The notes beneath the pieces are model-generated. The model made no database searches. It was not told the origin of the DNA and worked only from the letters and a program-made list of their open reading frames with translations. Shown piece after piece: positions 1-6,725 of a stretch of 8,797 nucleotides of DNA. Source of the DNA: Acidimicrobiaceae bacterium (GTDB lineage Bacteria; Actinomycetota; Acidimicrobiia; Acidimicrobiales; UBA8592); the NCBI GenBank assembly GCA_002715405.1, contig PAZD01000035.1, positions 1 through 8,797 of the forward strand, written 5' to 3'. The first letter of the stretch is position 1; every line of letters begins with the position of its first letter. Made by a program: the position numbers and the translations under genes.

Positions 1-1
1 T

Positions 2-295
2 TTAATTAACCATAATTCATTTGCTGTTTTCCTAGAGCACTCCTGTGCGCTAGATGATATAGATGATCGTTTGGACGATCTTAATATTGAAACAGTTGAG
101 GCGATTTTCGAAACCCACAACCAAGAACAGCTCACTCTCCATGTTGCCGTACAGTTAGCTTTAATTTGCAGGTACTACGAGCGTATCGGCGACCACGCTG
201 TAAATATCGGAGAACGTATTCGCTACATCGTTGACGGATGGTCACCTGAAAGAACCGGGGCAGCTCGTCTTACTCAACGAGGAGAGAAGGAATAG
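2..295 (+). CDS. phoU: PhoU phosphate-signalling protein, C-terminal part (5' end outside window)
   Basis: The reading frame is open from the first bases of the window to the TAG at 293-295, giving the last 97 or so residues of a protein. The diagnostic part is the PhoU C-terminal helix with the motif YYERIGDHAVNIGERI, followed by a short tail. PhoU is a cytoplasmic helical-bundle protein that links the Pst phosphate transporter to the PhoR/SenX3 kinase and keeps the Pho response off when phosphate is plentiful. The kinase and regulator genes follow directly on the same strand, which is the usual actinobacterial arrangement. An internal TTG at 71 could be mistaken for a start, but the coding sequence clearly continues upstream (residues SFAVFLEHSCALDDID are PhoU-like), so the gene is cut by the window edge and is not short. 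Confidence 0.9.
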   Translation, partial: LINHNSFAVFLEHSCALDDIDDRLDDLNIETVEAIFETHNQEQLTLHVAVQLALICRYYERIGDHAVNIGERIRYIVDGWSPERTGAARLTQRGEKE

Positions 296-309
296 AGTTA
301 TTAGAATGA

Positions 310-1590
310 ATGGAAATCATCCAAGGTGAAAAAATTGTGATCTGGTTTGTTATCGGCGCTGCAGTAATGGCTTGCATATCTTTAGCTGTCTTACGCGTGC
401 AGAGTAAAAAAATAACAACCAGAATCGACGGCATCCGGAAACTTGCTTTAGGCCCTGAGATCGATAAGTCATCTAATTTAGAAAGTGCTCTGGAGTCTTT
501 AGAAGTGGAATTAAGCCCTGAGGGTTTTGAAAGGCCCGTGCTAGTGGAACTCGGTTGGTATGGCGCTTCAATTGATGCCCTTCCTTTGGGCATAATATTT
601 GCAGACAAAACTGGAAAGATAGTCCACCGGAATCCCGCTTCCCTTTCATTTTTTAACGAATACGAAAAAATTATTAATGAAACCCTGACCGAACTTATAG
701 AAGTATCCCTATCAGGAGTGCAACTCATACGCGAATTGAACCTAGATCAGGCAACTGATAAGAAAGCAAAATTTATCTCCCAACCCATTGAGATCGATGA
801 TCACCTCTTTGGCACCGTGATCGTCATGCAAGATATTTCCGAAGAAGAACGACTCAACGCCACGCGAAGAGACTTCGTCGCCAATATAAGCCATGAACTC
901 AAAACACCGATTGGAGCGATGGTCTTGCTAGCAGAGACCCTTTATGAAGAAGAAGAACCCAATCTTGTGAAGGACCTTTCAAATAGAATCGCCCAAGAGG
1001 CGCAAAGGTTAGCCGGCACTATTGATGACCTATCGGCTTTGAGCCAAATTGAACACGGCTCCCAGGAAGCATACGAACTTATACCAATTTCGTATCCTGT
1101 CGAGGCAGCCATATCACGAGCAAATCCAACAGCTGAAAAACGGTCAGTATCGATTCGGTACACCCGCCCTGAAAGTGAATATTTCCTCAAAGGAGACAGT
1201 ATCCAAATCACCTCAGCGGTCTACAACCTCATTGAAAACGCAATCAAGTACTCCGAAGAGGGAACCGGAGAAATAACCGTAACCACTCTGTCCAGAGAAA
1301 ATCAGATTGAACTTACTATCCAAGACAACGGGATAGGAATACCAGAAGCTAGCCACGAACGAGTTTTCGAACGATTTTATAGAGTAGATCCAAGCCGAAG
1401 CCGTTCTAGCGGAGGGACAGGATTAGGGCTCGCAATTGTCAGACATGTTGTCATCAATCACCAGGGTTCTATTGCACTCGATTCAACCGAAGGAGTAGGA
1501 AGTACCTTTACCATCCTCCTACCGCAAAAAGATCCACCTGAAACTAACAACGATTTAGAACAAGCAGACCAACCCCTAGGAGTAAATTAA
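310..1590 (+). CDS. senX3: SenX3/PhoR-type membrane sensor histidine kinase
   Basis: Phosphate-responsive sensor kinase, 426 aa from this ATG. It has one transmembrane helix (about residues 9-28), a linker, a PAS-like domain (about 85-175), a dimerisation/phosphoacceptor domain with H195 in SHELKTP, and an HATPase domain. The HATPase domain shows the N box (NLIENAIKYS, N310), G1 box (DNGIGIP, 339-345), F box (FERFYRVD) and G2 box (GGTGLGLAI, 368-376). All catalytic boxes look intact. A single N-terminal helix without a periplasmic sensor domain matches SenX3/PhoR, which are thought to sense phosphate through Pst and PhoU. The gene sits 14 bases after phoU and 3 bases before regX3, so co-transcription is likely. 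The start is uncertain: ATG 310 lacks a good ribosome site, whereas GTG 337 has AAGGTG 8 bases upstream and would start the protein right at the membrane helix. Confidence 0.92.
   Translation: MEIIQGEKIVIWFVIGAAVMACISLAVLRVQSKKITTRIDGIRKLALGPEIDKSSNLESALESLEVELSPEGFERPVLVELGWYGASIDALPLGIIFADKTGKIVHRNPASLSFFNEYEKIINETLTELIEVSLSGVQLIRELNLDQATDKKAKFISQPIEIDDHLFGTVIVMQDISEEERLNATRRDFVANISHELKTPIGAMVLLAETLYEEEEPNLVKDLSNRIAQEAQRLAGTIDDLSALSQIEHGSQEAYELIPISYPVEAAISRANPTAEKRSVSIRYTRPESEYFLKGDSIQITSAVYNLIENAIKYSEEGTGEITVTTLSRENQIELTIQDNGIGIPEASHERVFERFYRVDPSRSRSSGGTGLGLAIVRHVVINHQGSIALDSTEGVGSTFTILLPQKDPPETNNDLEQADQPLGVN
323..328 (+). promoter_or_regulatory. Candidate ribosome binding site for an internal GTG start of the sensor kinase
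   Basis: AAGGTG lies 8 bases before the in-frame GTG at 337. The upstream ATG at 310 has only GAAGGA at 287-292, about 17 bases away, which is too far. This favours 337 as the true start and would shorten the protein by nine residues, leaving the membrane helix at the extreme N terminus. Confidence 0.45.
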
Positions 1591-1593
1591 ACC

Positions 1594-2301
1594 ATGACTA
1601 AACAAGGAAAAAAAGTACTTGTTGTTGAAGATGAAGAATCATTTATCACCGCATTACAAGTTGGCCTAACACGCGAAGGTTTCGAAGTGGTTGTAGTAGA
1701 TGACGGAGCAAAAGCGCTTGATGAATTCAACAGATTCGATCCTGACATCGTTCTCCTAGACCTCATGCTACCTAACCGGTCTGGAATAGATATCTGTAAA
1801 GATATTCGAACGGTCTCAAAAACGCCTGTCATTATGGTTATCGCAAAAAGCGAAGAAATCGACACAGTCATCGGGTTAGAAATAGGAGCAGACGACTACA
1901 TACCCAAGCCCTATCGCCTGCATGAACTTATCGCCAGAATGCGGGCACAACTCCGACGAGCAAACTGGACTGACGAACCAGCAGAACGCAGTCCACAAGA
2001 AGTAGTGCAAATCGGAGAGATCACTATCGACCCAAACCGCCACGAAGTATTCAAAGGAGATTCTCAAATCAAACTACCTCTAAAAGAATTCGAGCTCCTT
2101 CTCCTCCTTATGCGAAACGCAGGACAGGTTCTCACGAGAGGAATTCTGATTGATCACATATGGGGAATCGAATACTACGGAGACATGAAGACTCTAGACG
2201 TTCACATAAGACGAATACGATCAAAAATAGAGGAAGACCCAAGTAAACCCAAACAGATTCTAACCATCAGAGGACTGGGATATAAATACGCAGATAGTTG
2301 A
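1594..2301 (+). CDS. regX3: RegX3/PhoB-type response regulator (OmpR family)
   Basis: DNA-binding response regulator, 235 aa, partner of the upstream kinase. The receiver domain (about 5-122) has the acidic pair E12/D13, the phospho-accepting D56 in LLDLMLP and K105 in the KPY motif. An OmpR/PhoB winged-helix domain follows (about 138-234), ending with the typical TLDVHIRRIRSKIE recognition helix and the RGLGYKY wing. When phosphorylated, this family binds Pho-box promoters and activates phosphate-scavenging genes. The start ATG is supported by AGGAG at 1578-1582 and sits 3 bases after the kinase stop, so the two are probably translationally coupled. Unusual: the receiver switch residue, normally Thr or Ser in the motif MxTA, is Ile83 here (ATC at 1840-1842). 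The remaining receiver residues are normal, and the length matches the family. Confidence 0.94.
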   Translation: MTKQGKKVLVVEDEESFITALQVGLTREGFEVVVVDDGAKALDEFNRFDPDIVLLDLMLPNRSGIDICKDIRTVSKTPVIMVIAKSEEIDTVIGLEIGADDYIPKPYRLHELIARMRAQLRRANWTDEPAERSPQEVVQIGEITIDPNRHEVFKGDSQIKLPLKEFELLLLLMRNAGQVLTRGILIDHIWGIEYYGDMKTLDVHIRRIRSKIEEDPSKPKQILTIRGLGYKYADS

Positions 2302-2341
2302 TCCCCCTTATTTTTTAGCAGCGCTTCTTTGATTCAGGTTC

Positions 2342-2347
2342 TAGAAT
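2342..2347 (+). promoter_or_regulatory. -10 box for a leaderless MFS transporter mRNA
   Basis: TAGAAT occupies exactly -12 to -7 relative to the GTG start codon at 2354, the placement expected when transcription starts at the first base of the start codon. There is no Shine-Dalgarno sequence before this GTG. No convincing -35 element is visible, as is common for actinobacterial promoters. Confidence 0.5.
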
Positions 2348-2353
2348 TAAAAC

Positions 2354-3871
2354 GTGAATGAACAGGGCGACCAATGGGATATCTCATCCACATCTACTTC
2401 TGTAGATAGGGAAGAACAAGAGAAACCTGAAAGGCCGAAACGGAAGATTGTCGTCTCTCCTTTCGTTCGCCTCAGCCGCGTCCACGCCTTTTCTGCCGCT
2501 GGAGATGCAATGATTACAGTCGCCCTCGCCGGCTCTTTATTCTTCTCTATTGATCCAAGCGCTGCCCGTTGGAGAGTTGGCCTCTATCTCGCATTAACGA
2601 TCGCCCCCTTTGCCGTCATAAGTCCTTTGATTGGGCCAATTATCGATAGGTATGCGGGAGGCCGGAGAATCATGATTTTCGGGATTAATCTTCTTCGAGT
2701 AATCGTCGCCGCTCTTATGGTTACCAATTTAGATTCTCTATTCCTGTTTCCGCTTGCCTTCGCGATTCTTATCCTCCAAAAAAGTTACGCTATAGCAAAA
2801 GCAGCCGTTGTCCCAACCACGGTTTCCTCAAATCAAGAGCTTGTCGAGAAAAACTCAAGACTCTCTTTGCTCTCAGGTATCGCAGGATTCGTAGGGGCAG
2901 CTCCTGCCGCTCTGCTGCAGTGGATTGGAGGGCCAGAATGGTCTGTTCTCCTAGCCGTAATTGCATTTTTCTCTGCAGCCGCAGTGTCTTTGAGGCTTCC
3001 AAAAGTCAAGATCGCGGCCGATCCTGAAGATGAAACAGAACGACAGGAACTCCGATCCAAAGGTATTGTCCAAGCAGCTTCCGGTATGGGCGTTCTTAGA
3101 GGCATGATTGGGTTCTTTACCTTCCTAGTCGCATTTGCCTATAGGGGCGGGACAGATGACCTGGACCTTTCTGGAACAGGAACTGCCATAGGCGCAAAGC
3201 TACACGAAGAACTTCTAGGAGTTGATTTGGGCGCCGATGGGGCATCAGCCATCAAACTAGGAGCTGTAATTGCCTTCGGAGTTCTAGGTGGCCTAACGGG
3301 ATCAGCAATTTCCCCCCGGCTGCGGGCACGAATAGATGAAGAGAGAATTCTTCTTGGGGCGCTTCTCACCACTTTCGTTGCTACTCTTCTAGGGCTCTGG
3401 AGCGGAGGCATCAGCGGAGCTCTACTTGTCGGCTTCGCAGTAGCAATTTCCGCCAACGCTGGGAAACAGGCATTTGACTCGATAGTCCAACGTGACGCAC
3501 CCGACGCAAACTATGGACGTTCGTTCGCACGTTTTGAAACCCGATTCCAACTACTTTGGGTAATTGGGGCTCTAATTCCAGTCATTTTTACTATCCCTGC
3601 CCGGCTTGGATTTCTTATACTTTCTCTTGCAGCAGGTTTTGCCGGATTTTCACTTATATACGGTCCTTCGAATAAAAAAGACGATCCTACTTTCTCTAAA
3701 ATGAATAGAAAATCCTTACTGGAAGGACTTGGAATTAGCGGAGAAAAATCCACACCCTCTGAACAGGCCAGCACTCAACCTCAGCAAAACAAAACGGAAC
3801 CCCAGAGACCACAAGAGTTCCTCCCTTTCCCTGAGCCAGACGACCCCAATGGTCCGCCACGACTTTTCTAG
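2354..3871 (+). CDS. MFS transporter, substrate unknown
   Basis: Integral membrane protein of 505 aa with about 11-12 hydrophobic helices between residues 44 and 437. A charged loop at about 217-245 separates the two halves. After helix 2 comes a major-facilitator motif-A-like segment (GPIIDRYAGGRR, about 94-105), which is the basis for the family call. The protein carries hydrophilic tails: about 40 residues at the N terminus, and about 68 at the C terminus rich in Pro, Gln and Glu. Both are presumably cytoplasmic. A larger extracytoplasmic loop lies at about 264-298. Nothing in the sequence identifies the substrate; the position after the phosphate module is suggestive only. It starts at GTG 2354 with no ribosome site but a well-placed -10 box, so it is probably transcribed separately from regX3, 52 bases upstream. 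It ends 19 bases from the convergent metalloprotease gene, with no obvious terminator hairpin between them. Confidence 0.85.
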   Translation: MNEQGDQWDISSTSTSVDREEQEKPERPKRKIVVSPFVRLSRVHAFSAAGDAMITVALAGSLFFSIDPSAARWRVGLYLALTIAPFAVISPLIGPIIDRYAGGRRIMIFGINLLRVIVAALMVTNLDSLFLFPLAFAILILQKSYAIAKAAVVPTTVSSNQELVEKNSRLSLLSGIAGFVGAAPAALLQWIGGPEWSVLLAVIAFFSAAAVSLRLPKVKIAADPEDETERQELRSKGIVQAASGMGVLRGMIGFFTFLVAFAYRGGTDDLDLSGTGTAIGAKLHEELLGVDLGADGASAIKLGAVIAFGVLGGLTGSAISPRLRARIDEERILLGALLTTFVATLLGLWSGGISGALLVGFAVAISANAGKQAFDSIVQRDAPDANYGRSFARFETRFQLLWVIGALIPVIFTIPARLGFLILSLAAGFAGFSLIYGPSNKKDDPTFSKMNRKSLLEGLGISGEKSTPSEQASTQPQQNKTEPQRPQEFLPFPEPDDPNGPPRLF

Positions 3872-3890
3872 CCAAAGATTGAACTAATTA

Positions 3891-5051
3891 TCAGGAATCG
3901 TCAGGTAGGTCGATTCTTGCAAGCCACAATCCAGGAGCTTCAATCTCATTAGGAGTAGGAAGATTTTGTTCTTTCTCCCATAATCTTGAAAGTTCAGAAT
4001 CACCAGCCCTCTCTATTACCCCTGAAATGAACGAAGTACCTCGCTCATATTGGGACTGAGTCAATTCAAGTCCAAACATTCGCTCAATAAAACGGTTAGA
4101 TGGGTCTGCTTCGACACGACGTCGACGAAGCGCCTCAGTTAATTGGTCATATGACCCGATGAGGCCAGCCCCGACCTTATCCATCACATAGTCCACGTAT
4201 CCCACTATTACCGCAAGCAGGGAGTGAAGCTCAGGAAGTAGGGATAGTTGAGCCTCGCTTTGAATAACTCCAAGCACGACTTCTGGGTCACCCAATGAAC
4301 GCTGAAGGTCTTCAAAAGCAGATGGAGATTCCATATCGATTCCCTCAACTAAGTCCCCTAAACCCGAAGGATTACTTTCAAAATTACGAACATAGTTCAG
4401 TAGTAGTTCCTGCAGCCTTAAATGAACATGGTCTACTTGAAGCACAGCATGATGGCAGAGTTCATGAAGGCAAACCCAAAGAAATAGCTCCTGAGTAGGA
4501 AGACTCCATTCTTCTCCAAAAGTAGCGATATTGCCTGTAACAATTAAGATCTCCGAACTTTCCCCCCGTGGCAAAGGAAGGTCATACTGGCCCAACGACC
4601 GAGAAGCTAAATGCCCGACCATTGACCCCGATGTCATAGCGAGCATAACGGGAGCTAAATGCTGCATCATCTGGCTAAACATTGCCGACATCGGATCGGT
4701 GACTTCCGTATCGGTCGGCTGTTTGTTCGTTAACGATTCAGAAAGCTCTCGAAGTAAAGGTTCATAATCACGCAATGTGCTATCTATCCATTGGGTCCGA
4801 GTTGAAGCTGTAAGCGAAACACTCTCAATACCCAAACCTGTCGCATCAGAAATATGCAGTTGGGCAATTCGCGATAGTTCCTCAATTTCTATCCGATGAG
4901 ATGGATCAACATTAGGTTCTGATTCTCCACCAGTGGCCAGTTGGATAGCTATTTGCTTTGCAGCACCCCAATGGTCTTGGCCTGCATTACCAAAGAGTTT
5001 TTCAAAGTCTCCGAAAAATGGGAAACCCCCAAATGGATTAATGTTCTCCAT
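3891..5051 (-). CDS. Zinc-dependent metalloprotease, zinicin_2 / DUF2342 family
   Basis: 386-aa protein resembling the actinobacterial putative-hydrolase family (DUF2342, recalled as TIGR03624). The N terminus has the family pattern of a Gly/Phe-rich NPFGGFPFFGD segment, then a conserved block around NVDPSHRIEIEEL (residues 47-59). A hydrophobic segment at about 130-150 precedes the metal site, HELCH at 196-200, an HExxH zincin motif. No signal peptide is present, so it is probably cytoplasmic or peripheral. Substrates of this family are unknown. Further on, GYVDYVMD (284-291) matches the region where relatives usually have a Glu just before the Gly; here that position is Val283. ATG 5051 has GAAGG 9 bases upstream. 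The gene faces away from the SDR gene across a shared regulatory gap and converges on the MFS gene. The family call is firm; activity is uncertain because of the substitution. Confidence 0.88.
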   Translation of the reverse strand: MENINPFGGFPFFGDFEKLFGNAGQDHWGAAKQIAIQLATGGESEPNVDPSHRIEIEELSRIAQLHISDATGLGIESVSLTASTRTQWIDSTLRDYEPLLRELSESLTNKQPTDTEVTDPMSAMFSQMMQHLAPVMLAMTSGSMVGHLASRSLGQYDLPLPRGESSEILIVTGNIATFGEEWSLPTQELFLWVCLHELCHHAVLQVDHVHLRLQELLLNYVRNFESNPSGLGDLVEGIDMESPSAFEDLQRSLGDPEVVLGVIQSEAQLSLLPELHSLLAVIVGYVDYVMDKVGAGLIGSYDQLTEALRRRRVEADPSNRFIERMFGLELTQSQYERGTSFISGVIERAGDSELSRLWEKEQNLPTPNEIEAPGLWLARIDLPDDS

Positions 5052-5092
5052 AATTCAATACCTTCATGGACGAATTTCAATAGTCGGATCCT

Positions 5093-5098
5093 ATTCTA
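5093..5098 (-). promoter_or_regulatory. Possible -10 box for the metalloprotease gene
   Basis: On the minus strand this hexamer reads TAGAAT, identical to the -10 box proposed for the MFS gene. It would place the transcript start near 5086 and leave an untranslated leader of about 35 bases containing the GAAGG ribosome site. No clear -35 element is seen; the region just upstream is occupied by the inverted repeat. Confidence 0.3.
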
Positions 5099-5107
5099 CC
5101 AATCAAC

Positions 5108-5151
5108 GCGCGGTAAATTAGGCCCCAAATCTGGTGACCTAATTTACGCGC
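5108..5151. repeat. Inverted repeat between the divergent metalloprotease and SDR genes
   Basis: The left arm GCGCG-G-TAAATTAGG (5108-5122) pairs with the right arm CCTAATTTACGCGC (5138-5151). That is 14 matched base pairs with a single extra G in the left arm and a 15-base loop. It does not follow any gene end and has no T-tract, so it is a poor terminator candidate. It sits upstream of the metalloprotease promoter region and far upstream of the SDR gene. It could be an operator for a dimeric regulator, or a structured RNA element. Confidence 0.6.
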
Positions 5152-5375
5152 CGTGGGAGGACTTAGCTGCATGACTTCCTGCATATTCATTTTTTATGAG
5201 TGAAGTAACGAATCATTTTGATGAGGTTACGAACGAATTAAATTAACGTAAAAAAGTGGTTTCGGGGAAGAAAAAGAACATAGAAATAGTTTTGTGAAGA
5301 CTCGTCTCTACGAAACCTTTGCGCTATGGTTTGATTTCACGTCTAAGACCCGCGAGCAACAGGCCCAGTTTTTAG

Positions 5376-5381
5376 AAGGAG
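5376..5381 (+). promoter_or_regulatory. Ribosome binding site that decides the SDR start
   Basis: AAGGAG lies 11 bases before ATG 5393, and the Rossmann fold begins immediately after that ATG. The alternative in-frame GTG at 5294 has no ribosome site near it, so the shorter protein is preferred. Confidence 0.55.
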
Positions 5382-5392
5382 TCGAGGGAGCC

Positions 5393-6436
5393 ATGGAAAC
5401 CCTTATAGTGACAGGCGCTGCCGGTTCAATCGGAACTCGAGTATGCAAGACACTTGCAGAAACTGATGGAGTTTCAGCCGTAATCGCTTTAGACACAAGG
5501 CCGGAGATGCCAAATCATCGCCGGATATACCACCACCAGGTAGATTTACGATTTGATGATTTAAAATCTATTTTTGAAGGATCGACGACGCTTGTCCATC
5601 TTGCAACATCGTTTGGTCCTAGCAGCGATGGCCTTGATGCCGGTGGAGCAGAGATAGATGCGACTCGTCGAGTCTTAGAAGCGGCCGCGTCGACTGGTAT
5701 AAAGCGTGTCGTTCTTCTCTCTTCTGCAATGGTGTATGGAGCGTGGTCACATAACCCTATTCCAATTACCGAAGAGTCGTTTGTCGAACCGAACCCAGAT
5801 TTTTCATTTGCCTCGGTAAAGCTAGAAATTGAAAATTTAGCTAAGGAATGGAACCAAGACCATCCCTCTGCAGAAGTAGTTATTCTCCGTCCAGCTACTG
5901 CGCTAGCAAAAGGACAAATAAGTTGGGTCGCTCGATCACTACGTGCATCAGCTGTAATCGATGCAGGAGATAACGACCCGCCTGTCCAATTTCTTCATCT
6001 CGATGATTTAGCTACAGCAGTTGTCCATGTAGCAAAGGGTGAGATGAGGGGAGTTTACAATGTCGCCCCCGACGGGTACATCGAGGCTGAAGTTTGTCGA
6101 GAACTCAGCGGGAGGTTTCCCCGATTACGAGTAAAAGAAGAAGTCGCCGACCGCCTTGGCCGTTTTAGCTGGCGCCACCGGATAGCTCCAACACCTCCTG
6201 GCCTAACTCCATACACGATTCATCCTTGGATTATTTCAAATGAACGGCTTCGAGGAACGGGTTGGATACCTGAGCACACGAATGCTGAAGCATATGTGGA
6301 CGGAACCCCAGCTAAGCCATGGTCGAACATGAACGCGAAACAACGTCAACGAGCGGCGCTAGTTGGAGCAATCATCGCAGGAGCGATACTGTCCTATTTC
6401 GTGTCACGAATTATTCATCATCTTCGCAAAGAATAG
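5393..6436 (+). CDS. NAD(P)-binding extended SDR (epimerase/dehydratase-like) with C-terminal membrane anchor
   Basis: 347-aa protein of the NAD-dependent epimerase/dehydratase superfamily. The dinucleotide site TGAAGSIG (7-14) follows the first strand, and D34 at the end of strand 2 suggests NAD preference. The SDR serine region LSSAMVYG (109-116) is present, as is K143 of the YxxxK motif, but the tyrosine position is Phe139 (TTT at 5807-5809). After the substrate domain, a hydrophobic stretch (about 321-340) flanked by basic residues looks like a C-terminal membrane anchor, which is unusual for soluble epimerases. The substrate is not predictable. Starting at GTG 5294 would add 33 residues without SDR features; ATG 5393 is preferred because of its AAGGAG site and its position at the fold boundary. 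The gene converges on the 62-aa membrane protein with 11 bases between the stop codons. Confidence 0.85.
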   Translation: METLIVTGAAGSIGTRVCKTLAETDGVSAVIALDTRPEMPNHRRIYHHQVDLRFDDLKSIFEGSTTLVHLATSFGPSSDGLDAGGAEIDATRRVLEAAASTGIKRVVLLSSAMVYGAWSHNPIPITEESFVEPNPDFSFASVKLEIENLAKEWNQDHPSAEVVILRPATALAKGQISWVARSLRASAVIDAGDNDPPVQFLHLDDLATAVVHVAKGEMRGVYNVAPDGYIEAEVCRELSGRFPRLRVKEEVADRLGRFSWRHRIAPTPPGLTPYTIHPWIISNERLRGTGWIPEHTNAEAYVDGTPAKPWSNMNAKQRQRAALVGAIIAGAILSYFVSRIIHHLRKE

Positions 6437-6447
6437 ATCAGGATTAT

Positions 6448-6636
6448 TTAAAAGATCTCAGATCCCAGAAGAATCAAACCCACTACTATTGCTAACCAAC
6501 CGAAGAATCGTACAATTCGCAAATGCCGATTTAGGCGAGAAATTCGACCAATTTCGGACGGATGTCTCCATTCCCGTTCTCTTTCCATAGGGAGATCTTT
6601 AAATTCTTCTTCTTTTTCTCCCCCATAAGAATTCAC
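6448..6636 (-). CDS. Small single-pass membrane protein with EWRHPSE motif
   Basis: 62-aa protein of unknown function. It has an acidic N terminus, a central EWRHPSE motif (residues 22-28), a basic Arg/His-rich linker, and a C-terminal hydrophobic helix (about 41-58) ending almost at the stop codon. The Arg-rich side suggests the N terminus is cytoplasmic. I recall similar W-R-H-P-S-E segments near the N termini of other acidimicrobial membrane proteins, but this is from memory and untested. The start GTG 6636 is chosen because TATTGT lies exactly at -12 to -7, as for a leaderless mRNA; GTG 6663 and ATG 6588 are alternatives without good ribosome sites. The tight convergence with the SDR gene and a promoter back-to-back with moaE support a real gene. 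Confidence 0.6.
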   Translation of the reverse strand: MNSYGGEKEEEFKDLPMEREREWRHPSEIGRISRLNRHLRIVRFFGWLAIVVGLILLGSEIF

Positions 6637-6642
6637 ATACAA

Positions 6643-6648
6643 ACAATA
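6643..6648 (-). promoter_or_regulatory. -10 box for the 62-aa membrane protein (leaderless type)
   Basis: The minus strand reads TATTGT, at exactly -12 to -7 from the GTG at 6636. This is the same geometry as the MFS promoter at 2342-2347 and is the main reason for choosing this start codon. Confidence 0.4.
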
Positions 6649-6695
6649 GCGCAGACATGTCACTTATTATCCGCGTTCGAGATCTTCATAGAAAG

Positions 6696-6725
6696 TTGAG
6701 CAGTTCTTGTCCGCACCTCTAGCAT
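6696..6725 (+). promoter_or_regulatory. Candidate promoter of the moaE operon
   Basis: TTGAGC (6696-6701) and TAGCAT (6720-6725) are separated by 18 bases, a sigma-70-like arrangement. The -10 box overlaps the ATG at 6724, and transcription would start near 6732. That makes GTG 6733 a candidate leaderless start for moaE, which lacks a ribosome site at either position. Confidence 0.4.

Larger units (their letters stand above)
5052..5392. other. Divergent intergenic regulatory region
   Basis: About 340 bases lie between the outward-facing metalloprotease gene and the preferred SDR start. They hold the metalloprotease promoter region, a strong inverted repeat (5108-5151), and a short motif repeated at 5205-5212 (GTAACGAA) and 5226-5233 (GTTACGAA), 21 bases apart. 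An AT-rich tract without stable structure follows (5234-5290). The last 99 bases (5294-5392) are open in the SDR frame from a GTG and might code for an N-terminal extension. No tRNA or recognisable riboswitch was seen. Confidence 0.5.

Noticed and set aside
270..728. Minus-strand 152-aa open frame
   Set aside because: It lies fully opposite phoU and the kinase N-terminal half, both well supported; composition is typical of a shadow frame.
2302..2353. Rho-independent terminator after regX3
   Set aside because: There is a T-run at 2311-2316 but no stem before it; CCCCC at 2303-2307 has no matching G-run.
5114..5146. tRNA or riboswitch in the inverted-repeat region
   Set aside because: A single stem-loop only; no cloverleaf, no T-loop sequence and no recognisable aptamer core.
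4933..5174. Overlapping plus-strand frames of 62 and 77 aa across the metalloprotease start
   Set aside because: They are antisense to the metalloprotease N terminus and run into the inverted repeat; they have no ribosome site or recognisable features.
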